The notes under the pieces are model-generated. The model worked only from the letters and a program-made list of their open reading frames with translations. It made no database searches and was not told where the DNA came from. A stretch of 12,449 nt of DNA from an uncultured Eubacteriales bacterium (GTDB taxonomy: Bacteria; Bacillota; Clostridia; Oscillospirales; Acutalibacteraceae), in contig ONWI01000214.1 of the NCBI GenBank assembly GCA_900321515.1, positions 1 to 12,449 on the forward strand, written 5' to 3'. A program made the translations under genes and the position numbers. This document shows positions 5,998-12,410 of the stretch, one piece after another; position 1 is the first letter of the stretch, and each line of letters starts with the position of its first letter.

Positions 5998-7033
5998 AAT
6001 AGAAATTGTCGTCGGGTGCGGCACCGCCCACCGACTGAGGATCCGCTTCGAGCAGTACATTGATGAATCCGGAAACCGATTTCTTCATCTCTTCCCCTGT
6101 GACGCTGACTATATTGCACCCGGGGATCGCCTGCTTGGCAAGCGCTTCGTTCGGGATTACTCCCAGCTCTACTACCGCCGCGACCGTGTTGTCCAGGTCG
6201 TTCAGAGCCGCGTCCGACGACGCCGCAAAGTCATTGAGGAATGTCCTGAACGCCCCTTCGTTCTCCTTCAGCCAGTCCGCACGGACTACAACGACGCCCT
6301 GCGCGATCGGCGTTTCACAGACCTTGTTCCATTCCGCCTGCACGTCGGTCACGGTGAATTGCTTCTCCGCCTTCTTCAGCTGTCCCTTGATGGCTGTAGC
6401 CTTCGGCTCCGGCACCATGATGGTCTGCACGTCGCCGCTCACGATCTTGGCTGTCAGCTCGTCCACGGTGTATTCGTAGCTTACCTTCACATTGTCAAGG
6501 CTGTTTTTGGCTATGATATAATTCAGGATATATTCGGGGTTCGAGCCCTGCACCGTCGAGGGCGCGTATACCGTCCTGCCGTTGAGGTCCGCTGCCGCAT
6601 TCACCTCGCCCGTGGTGTCGATGATATACAGCACCCCGAGTGTGCTCACCGCCGCAACCTTCACGTTGCCGTTGGTGACCTTGTAGAGCTTCGCCGCCAG
6701 ATTGGTCGGGACGCACGCAATGTCCACATCTCCGGATGAGATTTTGGCTACCATCTGCGTCGGCTCGTCAACATAGTCCGCTTTGTAGGTGTTGGTATAC
6801 ACGTTCTCTCCGTCGGTGTATGCCTCGGCTATCGTCGCCTTCTCTTTGGCCAGCTTTGCCAGCGATACGCCCGTCGGTCCGTAAAGCGCTCCGAACGCTA
6901 TCTCTGTGCTGACTGTTTTCGTTGCGGCAGCCTGCGAGGAGACCTCGTCCTTTTTCTCCCCGCCGCACGCGGCAAGAGATACCGTCATTGCAAGCGACAT
7001 CACTATCGCCGCGATTTTTGAAATTGTTTTCAT
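5987..7033 (-). CDS. Lipoprotein solute-binding protein of the NitT/TauT-type ABC importer
   Basis: The 348-residue protein has a lipoprotein signal peptide with lipobox LAAC (lipidated Cys23), then an acidic, serine and alanine-rich linker (about 24-40). The rest fits a two-lobed periplasmic-binding fold of the NMT1/SsuA-like type: ALYGPTGVSLAKLAKEK near the N-terminus, SSGDVDIACVPTNLAAKLYK, and GRTVYAPSTVQGSNPEYIL in the hinge region. In Gram-positive bacteria it would sit on the outer membrane face and hand solute to the permease. Sulfonates, taurine, nitrate and pyrimidine precursors are all handled by relatives, so the substrate cannot be told. ATG 7033 follows AGGAAGG by 11 bases; a TTG at 7042 is in frame but lies only two bases from that site. 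It is the second gene of the operon. Confidence 0.88.
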   Translation of the reverse strand: MKTISKIAAIVMSLAMTVSLAACGGEKKDEVSSQAAATKTVSTEIAFGALYGPTGVSLAKLAKEKATIAEAYTDGENVYTNTYKADYVDEPTQMVAKISSGDVDIACVPTNLAAKLYKVTNGNVKVAAVSTLGVLYIIDTTGEVNAAADLNGRTVYAPSTVQGSNPEYILNYIIAKNSLDNVKVSYEYTVDELTAKIVSGDVQTIMVPEPKATAIKGQLKKAEKQFTVTDVQAEWNKVCETPIAQGVVVVRADWLKENEGAFRTFLNDFAASSDAALNDLDNTVAAVVELGVIPNEALAKQAIPGCNIVSVTGEEMKKSVSGFINVLLEADPQSVGGAAPDDNFYYVG

Positions 7034-7070
7034 AAGATACAATTCCTTCCTCTGAAATTTTTTATTGCAG

Positions 7071-7093
7071 TGACCGGCGGTTTTCCGCGGTCA
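7071..7093 (-). other. Intercistronic hairpin between regulator and solute-binding gene
   Basis: TGACCG (7071-7076) pairs with CGGTCA (7088-7093), with inner CGG/CCG pairing around TTTT and one bulged base. No T run follows on the minus strand, so it is probably not a simple terminator. It could affect mRNA processing or the relative level of the downstream transporter genes. Confidence 0.45.
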
Positions 7094-7112
7094 TTGACAA
7101 TCCATTCAATTT

Positions 7113-7802
7113 TTACACGCCCTGGAGCGCTTCTGTATCGAGCAGTTCGATGACCTTGCCGCGGCGCGATATGCAGCCCGATTCCTCCAGCATCCCCAGC
7201 GCGCGGTAAAGCGACGCACGGGAGAGATTCAGCCTGTCCGCAAGCTCCGCGCAGCTTCTGACCGCGACACGCGGCTTCCCTCCGTCCGAGGTGAATTCGC
7301 CCAGCAGATAATCCGCCAGCCGCCGCTCCGCGCTCCCTCTCGACAGCGTGTGTATCTTACGGCTGAGGAAGCCTATCCTCCCGCACAGGAACGTCATCAC
7401 CCGCGCTGCCACCCTCGGATATCTTTTCATGAGCACAAGCGGCTCCATCGCCCCGATGAACGCTATCCGGCACTTCCCCGCGGTCTTTGCCTCCGACATC
7501 ACCGGATTCTCAAGGCAGCCCGCCAGCGACGCAATGTCAAAAGGCTCCCCCGCTCCGACCACATTGAGCAGCATTTCTCCGCCGCCCTCCGCTCCTGAAT
7601 ATATTCTGACCGAACCGGTCAGAACTATTCCCCAGCAGTCTGCCCTACGCTCCCGCGGTATCTTCTGCCCGCCGGAGAACACGCTCACCGTCACGCCTGA
7701 TTCCTCCAGGAAGTTTTTCAGCTCCTCACCGTCACATCCGGCAAACAGCCTGCATTTCGCCACGGCTTCCAAATCCTCGGCGGTCGGCTCTGTTTTTTTC
7801 AA
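7113..7802 (-). CDS. Crp/Fnr-family transcriptional regulator
   Basis: The 229-residue protein has an N-terminal cyclic-nucleotide-type beta-barrel (about 18-125), a long dimer helix (about 125-150) and a C-terminal Crp-type winged helix (about 155-222), whose recognition helix is near SRASLYRAL (194-202). At the pocket, the Arg-Ser pair with which E. coli CRP binds cAMP is replaced (Met102-Ser103), so cAMP is unlikely to be the ligand. The cysteines (7, 23, 56, 96, 111, 140, 184, 210 region) do not show the Fnr iron-sulfur cluster spacing. It starts at TTG 7802, with GGGGAGG ten bases upstream and no closer ATG. It heads the operon with the ABC importer, so it probably senses the transported solute or a related state and controls its own operon; that is inference. 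Confidence 0.9.
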   Translation of the reverse strand: MKKTEPTAEDLEAVAKCRLFAGCDGEELKNFLEESGVTVSVFSGGQKIPRERRADCWGIVLTGSVRIYSGAEGGGEMLLNVVGAGEPFDIASLAGCLENPVMSEAKTAGKCRIAFIGAMEPLVLMKRYPRVAARVMTFLCGRIGFLSRKIHTLSRGSAERRLADYLLGEFTSDGGKPRVAVRSCAELADRLNLSRASLYRALGMLEESGCISRRGKVIELLDTEALQGV

Positions 7803-7812
7803 GATTATTGCG

Positions 7813-7819
7813 CCTCCCC
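7813..7819 (-). promoter_or_regulatory. Ribosome binding site fixing the TTG start of the regulator
   Basis: GGGGAGG on the minus strand lies ten bases before TTG 7802. No ATG lies nearby in frame, so TTG is the likely start. Confidence 0.7.
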
Positions 7820-7822
7820 TGC

Positions 7823-7852
7823 GGTAAAGTGTATCATTTAATACACTTTACC
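7823..7852. promoter_or_regulatory. Crp/Fnr-type operator, perfect 12-bp inverted repeat
   Basis: GGTAAAGTGTAT (7823-7834) and ATACACTTTACC (7841-7852) form a perfect inverted repeat with a 6-bp centre. Its core, TGTAT-N6-ATACA, has the same half-site spacing as the E. coli CRP site TGTGA-N6-TCACA. It covers the predicted start of transcription (near 7848), so binding there should repress. The adjacent gene encodes a Crp/Fnr-family protein, the natural candidate to bind it. Confidence 0.82.
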
Positions 7853-7854
7853 CG

Positions 7855-7883
7855 ATTATACACGATGCAACGCGGTTTGTCAA
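7855..7883 (-). promoter_or_regulatory. Consensus promoter of the regulator-ABC importer operon
   Basis: On the minus strand TTGACA (7878-7883), 17 bp and TATAAT (7855-7860) match the consensus exactly. It is the only clear promoter upstream of the four-gene run. Confidence 0.88.
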
Positions 7884-7896
7884 GTGCTTTTCATAG

Positions 7897-7934
7897 AAAA
7901 TAAAACGCAGTCCCCGTCAAAACCGGGACCTGCG
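7897..7934 (-). terminator. Rho-independent terminator after ybeY
   Basis: On the minus strand CGCAGGTCCCG (7924-7934) pairs with CGGGGACTGCG (7906-7916) with slight imperfections, then TTTTATTTT follows. It closes the phoH-ybeY unit just before the next operon's promoter. Confidence 0.85.
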
Positions 7935-7955
7935 CTTCTGTCAGATATTTTTTTG

Positions 7956-8471
7956 TCACAGCGGGAATTCGTCCGAACTTCCTACAAAGCTCGAATCGCG
8001 CGGCAGTCCGAGCGACTGCATGACCGCTTCTTCCTTTTCCCTCATGCGGACCGCCTCTATGCCGCCCTGTTCGTGGTCATAGCCCAGCAGATGCAGCATG
8101 GAGTGCGCCGTGAGATATCCTATCTCCCGCTGGAAGGAATGACCGTATTTTTTCGCCTGCTCCACCGCTACCGGCACGCAGAGCACTATATCCCCGAGCT
8201 GCTTCGCGCCCGTCGCGGGATTGACGTCGTAATTGCCGTCTATTCCCAGCGGGAATGACAGCACGTCGGTCACGCTGTTGAAATTGCGGAATTTCGCGTT
8301 GAGCTGACGGATTTCTTCTTCGTCCACAAACGATACGCAGACTTCGCAGGAGCCCGGAATCTTCTCCATCTGGAGCACGGCGTTGCAGCATCTTCTGATC
8401 AGCAGCCTGATGCCTGTGGGTATCTTTACCGCTTTTTGCCTGTCCTCTATTATCACTTTTGTTCTGTCCAT
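7956..8471 (-). CDS. ybeY: Endoribonuclease YbeY (rRNA maturation)
   Basis: YbeY is a zinc-dependent endoribonuclease involved in 16S rRNA 3'-end maturation and ribosome quality control in the cytoplasm. The 171-residue protein has the metal-binding motif HSMLHLLGYDH (123-133), with His123, His127 and His133. It also has FRNFNSVTDVLSFP (61-74), which includes the conserved Arg, and LGDIVLC (92-98). Length is normal for the family. Ser124 stands where many homologues have Gly. ATG 8471 has AGGAGG (8483-8488) eleven bases upstream. It follows phoH after a gap of 31 bp, the usual order in Firmicutes; the diacylglycerol kinase, cytidine deaminase and era genes that often follow are absent here. 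Confidence 0.95.
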   Translation of the reverse strand: MDRTKVIIEDRQKAVKIPTGIRLLIRRCCNAVLQMEKIPGSCEVCVSFVDEEEIRQLNAKFRNFNSVTDVLSFPLGIDGNYDVNPATGAKQLGDIVLCVPVAVEQAKKYGHSFQREIGYLTAHSMLHLLGYDHEQGGIEAVRMREKEEAVMQSLGLPRDSSFVGSSDEFPL

Positions 8472-8502
8472 TTTGTATAATGCCTCCTGACTCTATGGAT
8501 TG

Positions 8503-9498
8503 TTATTTTTTATTGATTCTCTGAACGTCGTTTTTTTCATTTTTTTCATTTTTTTCATTTTTTTCATATGCCTTGATGATATCCTGCACCAGCTTGTGAC
8601 GCACCACGTCGCGCCCGTCGAATCTGACTACCGCTATGTCGTCGATGCCGTTCAGAATGCGTATCACCTGCGACAGACCGGACTTCTTGCCGTCCGGCAG
8701 GTCGATCTGCGTGACGTCGCCGTTTATCACCATTTTGGAGCGGAATCCAAGCCGGGTGAGGAACATCTTCATCTGTTCGCGCGATGTATTCTGCGCTTCG
8801 TCCAGTATGATGAAGCTGTCGTCCAGTGTGCGCCCCCGCATGTAGGCAAGCGGAGCGACTTCTATGGTGCCTCTCTCCAAATAGCGCTGGTAGCTCTCCG
8901 CCCCCAGCATGTCGAAAAGCGCGTCGTACAGCGGTCTGAGATACGGGTCGATCTTGGACTGAAGGTCGCCCGGCAAAAAGCCGAGTTTTTCTCCCGCCTC
9001 CACCGCCGGACGGGTCAGGATGATTCTCTCGACCTCGCCTTTCCGGAATGCCGCCACAGCCATTGCCACCGCAAGATAAGTCTTGCCCGTGCCTGCCGGA
9101 CCTACTCCGAAGGTGATCGCGTTGCCCGCTATCGCTTTGACATAATTGCTTTGACCTATGGTCTTCGGCTTCACCGGCTTGCCCTTGGAAGTGATGCATA
9201 TGCATTCATCGGGCATGTTCTCCCACTGTCCTTCGATATTATCCTCGACAAGCGAGATGCAATATCTGACAGACTGATCATTCAGCGTGTCCCCGCGTCT
9301 GATGAGCGCGAGCATGGAATTGACCGCGCGCGCGGCTTTATTTACATTGGCCTGCTCCCCCGAGATTCTGATCTCCGAGCTGCGGGTGACAATCTTTACC
9401 TGAAACGTCCTTTCCACCAGCCGCACGTTTTCATCATAACTGCCGAACAGACTCACCGCGTGATCCATCCTGTCTATATGCACGGTTTCTTCGTACAA
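8503..9498 (-). CDS. phoH: PhoH-like ATPase
   Basis: The 331-residue protein has an N-terminal KH-like part (about 1-70) and a PhoH ATPase core (about 110-312). Walker A is GPAGTGKT (133-140), and LTRPAVEAGEKLGFLPGD (161-178) is a PhoH hallmark. Walker B is FIILDEAQN (229-237), and NGDVTQIDLP (259-268) follows. It is cytoplasmic; an RNA-related role alongside YbeY is widely suspected for the family but not settled. The C-terminus is unusual: four tandem EKN tripeptides (312-323) encoded by a 9-bp DNA repeat. The start is TTG 9498, with GAGGAG ten bases upstream (9509-9514). The gene has its own promoter and is followed by ybeY. Confidence 0.94.
   Translation of the reverse strand: MYEETVHIDRMDHAVSLFGSYDENVRLVERTFQVKIVTRSSEIRISGEQANVNKAARAVNSMLALIRRGDTLNDQSVRYCISLVEDNIEGQWENMPDECICITSKGKPVKPKTIGQSNYVKAIAGNAITFGVGPAGTGKTYLAVAMAVAAFRKGEVERIILTRPAVEAGEKLGFLPGDLQSKIDPYLRPLYDALFDMLGAESYQRYLERGTIEVAPLAYMRGRTLDDSFIILDEAQNTSREQMKMFLTRLGFRSKMVINGDVTQIDLPDGKKSGLSQVIRILNGIDDIAVVRFDGRDVVRHKLVQDIIKAYEKNEKNEKNEKNDVQRINKK
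8532..8567. repeat. Four perfect copies of a 9-bp repeat inside phoH
   Basis: TTTTTTCAT is repeated four times without a mismatch. In phoH it encodes EKN repeats near the C-terminus. Gain or loss of a unit keeps the frame; slippage in an A6-A7 run would not. Confidence 0.9.
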
Positions 9499-9636
9499 TA
9501 CCTGAAGACTCCTCTCAGCAAAAACAAAAAATTATGTGGCGGATTATACCTGCTGACAGGCAAACTGTGCCGCGTGAGCGAATAACCGGCATAATATTTA
9601 CCTTCGGCAGAATATAATCATCACATTTACTCAAGT

Positions 9637-9665
9637 ATTATAACACACTTTTTTAAATATGTCAC
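9637..9665 (-). promoter_or_regulatory. Promoter of phoH-ybeY
   Basis: On the minus strand GTGACA (9660-9665), 17 bp and TATAAT (9637-9642) give one mismatch to the consensus. The leader would be about 130 nt. Confidence 0.65.
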
Positions 9666-9734
9666 TATTTTTTTTTAAAAAGCAGCAATTTTTTATAATT
9701 TTTTCATATTTTTTTTAATTTTCACATAATCCCT

Positions 9735-9902
9735 GCCACATTTTAACGATTCGTAAACTATCAGACGCCCCGACTCATTTCATCATCCCCTGCCCCCCGT
9801 AGAGCCGCGTTCTATGAGCCGGGTCGTGGGATTATGAAAAAATTTACAAAAAATTTTAAGATAAGTCCCCGCATTTCTTCATGCGCGGGCGTGGTTTTTT
9901 TT
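9735..9902 (+). ncRNA. Possible structured RNA upstream of typA (candidate only)
   Basis: In an AT-rich gap, 9768-9830 can form a long stem. CTCAT (9774-9778) pairs with ATGAG (9814-9818), CGA (9771-9773) with TCG (9824-9826) across a bulge, and CCC with GGG (9828-9830). A second hairpin (9867-9889, CCC-CGCAT/ATGCG-GGG with one bulge) is followed after five bases by eight Ts, as at the end of a plus-strand transcript. No plus-strand gene lies upstream to explain such an end. I do not recognise a known RNA family and see no strong plus-strand promoter; the minus strand is also possible. Confidence 0.3.
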
Positions 9903-9911
9903 GCGATGTGG

Positions 9912-9940
9912 TTTAAAATGTCCGAATAATATGATATAAT
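9912..9940 (+). promoter_or_regulatory. Promoter of typA
   Basis: TATAAT (9935-9940) is a clear -10 box. At 17 bp upstream, TTTAAA (9912-9917) is a weak -35. Transcription would start near 9947, inside a pair of CATGTTAA direct repeats (9942-9949 and 9956-9963). Confidence 0.6.
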
Positions 9941-9978
9941 ACATGTTAATAATTGCATGTTAAAAGAGGTATTATCGA

Positions 9979-11805
9979 ATGAGTGTAGAATCACAGGACA
10001 AACTGAGGAATATTGCCATTGTAGCGCACGTCGATCACGGCAAGACCACACTTGTTGACCAGCTTCTGCGTCAGAGCGGTATCTTCCGCGAGAACGAGGC
10101 TGTCGCCGACCGCGTGATGGATTCCAACGATCTCGAACGCGAGAGGGGCATTACCATTCTCTCCAAACAGACCGCTGTCAGCTACAAGGGTGTGAAAATC
10201 AACATTATTGATACCCCCGGTCATGCCGATTTCGGCGGCGAAGTCGAGCGCATTCTCATGATGGTGGACGGCATTCTGCTGCTCGTGGACGCGTTTGAGG
10301 GCTGCATGCCGCAGACCCGTTTCGTCCTCAAAAAGGCGCTCGGTCTCGGCAAGAAGCCTATTGTCGTTATCAACAAGATCGACCGCCCCGGCGCACGTCC
10401 CGCCGAGGTCATCGACGAGATTCTCGACCTCTTCATCGACCTCGGCGCCAACGAGGATCAGCTCGAATTCCCTGTGGTTTACGCTTCCGGACGCGACGGG
10501 TATTCCTCCCTTGACCCGGACAATATGGGGACTGACATGAAGGCGCTCTTTGAGACCATTCTCTCCGAAATCCCCGCGCCGGTCGGCGACGCGGAGGGTC
10601 CCACGCAGGTGCTCTTCAGCAACATCGACTACGACGACTATGTCGGCCGCATCGGCATCGGCCGCGTCGAGAGGGGCACCGTCAGGAACGGTCAGCAGCT
10701 CGTGCTCTGCCACAGCGACGGCACTACCCAGAATGTGAAAATCGGCAGGCTCTATCAGTTTGAAGGTCTCCGCAGAGTCGAGTCCGAATCCGCTTCCGTC
10801 GGCGATATCATCTCCGTCTCGGGTCTGACCGACCTCAATATCGGTGAGACTGCCTGCGCTCCCGATTGCGTGGAGCCGCTTCCCTTCATCAAGATCGACG
10901 AGCCGACCGTCTCGATGATGTTCATGGTCAACAATTCCCCCTTCGCCGGCAGGGAGGGCAAGTACGTCACCAGCCGCAACATCCGCGACCGGCTCTTCAA
11001 GGAAGTCGAAACCAACGTCGCCATGCGCGTCGAGGAAACCGATACTACCGATTGCTTCAAAGTCTCCGGCAGAGGCGAACTCCACCTCTCCATCCTCATT
11101 GAAACCATGCGCCGGCAGAATTTTGAATTTCAGGTCTCCCGCCCGCAGGTCATCTATAAAGAGATCAACGGCAAAAAATGCGAGCCTATCGAGCTTCTCA
11201 TGATCGAGGTTCCTCAGGACTACGTCGGCACCGTTATGGAAAAACTCGGCACCCGCAAAGCCGAACTCGTCAATATGGACACCCGCGAGACCGGTATGAC
11301 GCACATCGAATTCCGCATTCCCGCCCGCGGACTCATGGGCTATCGCTCCGAATTCCTCACCGACACCAACGGCAACGGCATCATGAATCACGTCTTTGAC
11401 GGCTACGAGCCTTACAAAGGCGATATCGTCGTCCGCCAGCAGGGCAGTCTCATCGCACACGAAACCGGCGAGGCTACCGCCTACGGCTTATGGAATTCGC
11501 AGGAGCGCGGCCGCATGTTCATCGGTCCCAACGTCCCAGTCTATGAGGGCATGATTGTCGGCGCGTCCCCCAAATCCGAGGACATCGTCGTCAACGTCTG
11601 CAAGAAAAAACACGTCACCAACACCCGCGCCGCCGGTTCTGACGAGGCGCTGAGACTCGTTCCCCACACCATTCTCAGCCTCGAACAGTGCCTTGAATTT
11701 ATCGCCGACGACGAACTCGTTGAGGTCACTCCCAAATCCATCCGCATGCGCAAGGTCATCCTCGACAAATCCCTCCGCATGAAAGCCTGGAGCAAAACCA
11801 AGTGA
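9979..11805 (+). CDS. typA: Ribosome-associated translational GTPase TypA/BipA
   Basis: The 608-residue protein is a full-length TypA/BipA, an EF-G-like GTPase that binds the ribosome and helps assembly and translation under stress or low temperature. The GTP-binding motifs are AHVDHGKTT (16-24), RGITI (56-60), DTPGH (78-82) and NKID (132-135). A domain II beta-barrel, EF-G-like domains III and V and the TypA-specific C-terminal domain follow (including RGLMGYRSEFLTDTNGNG and GRMFIGPNVPVYEGMIVG). ATG 9979 has AAGAGG about ten bases upstream. It stands alone, with its own promoter and a strong terminator beyond a repeat array. Nothing is missing or frameshifted. Confidence 0.97.
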   Translation: MSVESQDKLRNIAIVAHVDHGKTTLVDQLLRQSGIFRENEAVADRVMDSNDLERERGITILSKQTAVSYKGVKINIIDTPGHADFGGEVERILMMVDGILLLVDAFEGCMPQTRFVLKKALGLGKKPIVVINKIDRPGARPAEVIDEILDLFIDLGANEDQLEFPVVYASGRDGYSSLDPDNMGTDMKALFETILSEIPAPVGDAEGPTQVLFSNIDYDDYVGRIGIGRVERGTVRNGQQLVLCHSDGTTQNVKIGRLYQFEGLRRVESESASVGDIISVSGLTDLNIGETACAPDCVEPLPFIKIDEPTVSMMFMVNNSPFAGREGKYVTSRNIRDRLFKEVETNVAMRVEETDTTDCFKVSGRGELHLSILIETMRRQNFEFQVSRPQVIYKEINGKKCEPIELLMIEVPQDYVGTVMEKLGTRKAELVNMDTRETGMTHIEFRIPARGLMGYRSEFLTDTNGNGIMNHVFDGYEPYKGDIVVRQQGSLIAHETGEATAYGLWNSQERGRMFIGPNVPVYEGMIVGASPKSEDIVVNVCKKKHVTNTRAAGSDEALRLVPHTILSLEQCLEFIADDELVEVTPKSIRMRKVILDKSLRMKAWSKTK

Positions 11806-11931
11806 AGAGTGGACGCTTCGCTTAGAGTGGACGCTCACATTCGTTCGCTTAGAGTGGACGTTCGCATTCGCTCACTTAGAGTGGACGTTCGCATTCGCTC
11901 ACTTAGAGTGGGCGCTCACATTCGTTCGCTT
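11806..11931. repeat. 27-bp tandem repeat array after typA
   Basis: A shortened 18-bp unit (11806-11823) is followed by four full 27-bp units at 11824-11850, 11851-11877, 11878-11904 and 11905-11931. Units 1 and 4 read GCTCAC-ATTC-GTTCGC after the AGAGTGGAC lead (AGAGTGGGC in unit 4). Units 2 and 3 carry the two hexamers in the opposite order, GTTCGC-ATTC-GCTCAC. A following AGAGAATGC looks like a decayed start of another unit. The array lies directly after the typA stop codon and before the terminator, so it should be transcribed in the typA mRNA. Confidence 0.93.
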
Positions 11932-12001
11932 AGAGAATGCGGGACTGACTGCGTTTTTTATGCATTACAATTTTTTATTTTTTTAATTTTCTTCAATAAA
12001 T

Positions 12002-12051
12002 AAAGGCTTTGCCGGTGGAAGGTTTATTTCCTTTGCGGCAAAGCCTTTTTT
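12002..12051. terminator. Strong bidirectional terminator between converging genes
   Basis: AAAGGCTTTGCCG (12002-12014) pairs perfectly with CGGCAAAGCCTTT (12036-12048), with a further GGAA/TTCC pairing in the loop. TTTTTT follows on the plus strand, ending typA. On the minus strand the stem is followed by ATTTATTG, so it can also serve the converging gene, whose stop codon it touches. Confidence 0.9.
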
Positions 12052-12410
12052 CATGATTCACTTGTTTCTATGGTCTTTGTGGTGGATTGCAGGATTCTTC
12101 TGATTTCCATGCAGTCAGAATAAAGCGAGTTATACTCACTTTCATTCAGGTATTCGGTATCTCTCAACAATTCAAGCCAATAGGCTGTTTCGTTGCATTC
12201 TTTCAGAGCAATATATATCTTTGCAACGAAATCCTTCTTGCTGGCAGCGCATTCGCTCTCGGCAATATTTGCGCCGATGCTGGTCCCGCTGCGAAGTATC
12301 TGCTTGGAAAGAACAAATTCCTTTTTTTCGTTGCATAAGTATTTATATAGATTGACAATCCTGATAGCAAACTTCTTGCTTTTATTCTTGGCAGCCTTCT
12401 TATTCTCCAT
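12051..12410 (-). CDS. Four-helix-bundle protein, 23S rRNA intervening-sequence (IVP/S23) family
   Basis: The 119-residue protein is a complete member of the S23/IVP four-helix-bundle family. Hallmarks are EKKEFVLSKQILRSGTSIGA (28-47), NIAESECAASKKDFVAKIYI (48-67) and LKECNETAYWLELL (69-82). The sequence is rich in helix-forming residues. Such proteins form ring-like pentamers and occur inside 23S rRNA intervening sequences or alone in chromosomes. Their exact role is unknown; RNA or nucleic-acid binding is suspected. The related Avd protein serves diversity-generating retroelements, but no reverse transcriptase or variable-repeat sequence is present here. ATG 12410 has GGAGG (12417-12421) six bases upstream. 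It converges on typA; its promoter lies beyond the window. Confidence 0.93.
   Translation of the reverse strand: MENKKAAKNKSKKFAIRIVNLYKYLCNEKKEFVLSKQILRSGTSIGANIAESECAASKKDFVAKIYIALKECNETAYWLELLRDTEYLNESEYNSLYSDCMEIRRILQSTTKTIETSES

Larger units (their letters stand above)
9499..9978. other. Long divergent intergenic region between phoH and typA
   Basis: This 480-bp gap holds the phoH promoter and leader, very AT-rich sequence (about 9650-9725), a GC-rich island able to fold (about 9765-9830), a second hairpin with a T run (9867-9902) and the typA promoter. No convincing protein-coding frame is present on either strand. Confidence 0.6.

Noticed and set aside
7071..7093. Terminator between the regulator and the solute-binding gene
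   Set aside because: The hairpin has no T run after it on the minus strand and no new promoter is seen for the downstream genes.
8500..9585. 361-codon open frame on the plus strand across phoH
   Set aside because: It is antisense to a clear phoH gene; its sequence is low-complexity at the start and resembles no family.
9991..11460. 489-codon open frame antisense to typA
   Set aside because: It arises from the strong codon bias of typA on the opposite strand; no motif or ribosome binding site.
11806..11931. CRISPR array
   Set aside because: The units are contiguous tandem repeats without unique spacers and there are no cas genes.
11936..11957. Additional terminator right after the tandem array
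   Set aside because: Only a four-pair stem with a wobble precedes the T run; the strong hairpin at 12002-12051 is the better terminator.
11809..12003. Small open frame with nine-residue repeats over the tandem array
   Set aside because: The repeat length of 27 bp keeps the frame open by arithmetic; there is no ribosome binding site before its GTG and no support for translation.
12051..12410. Diversity-generating retroelement, because the four-helix protein resembles Avd
   Set aside because: No reverse transcriptase, template repeat or variable gene is seen in the window, and the sequence fits the IVP/S23 type better.
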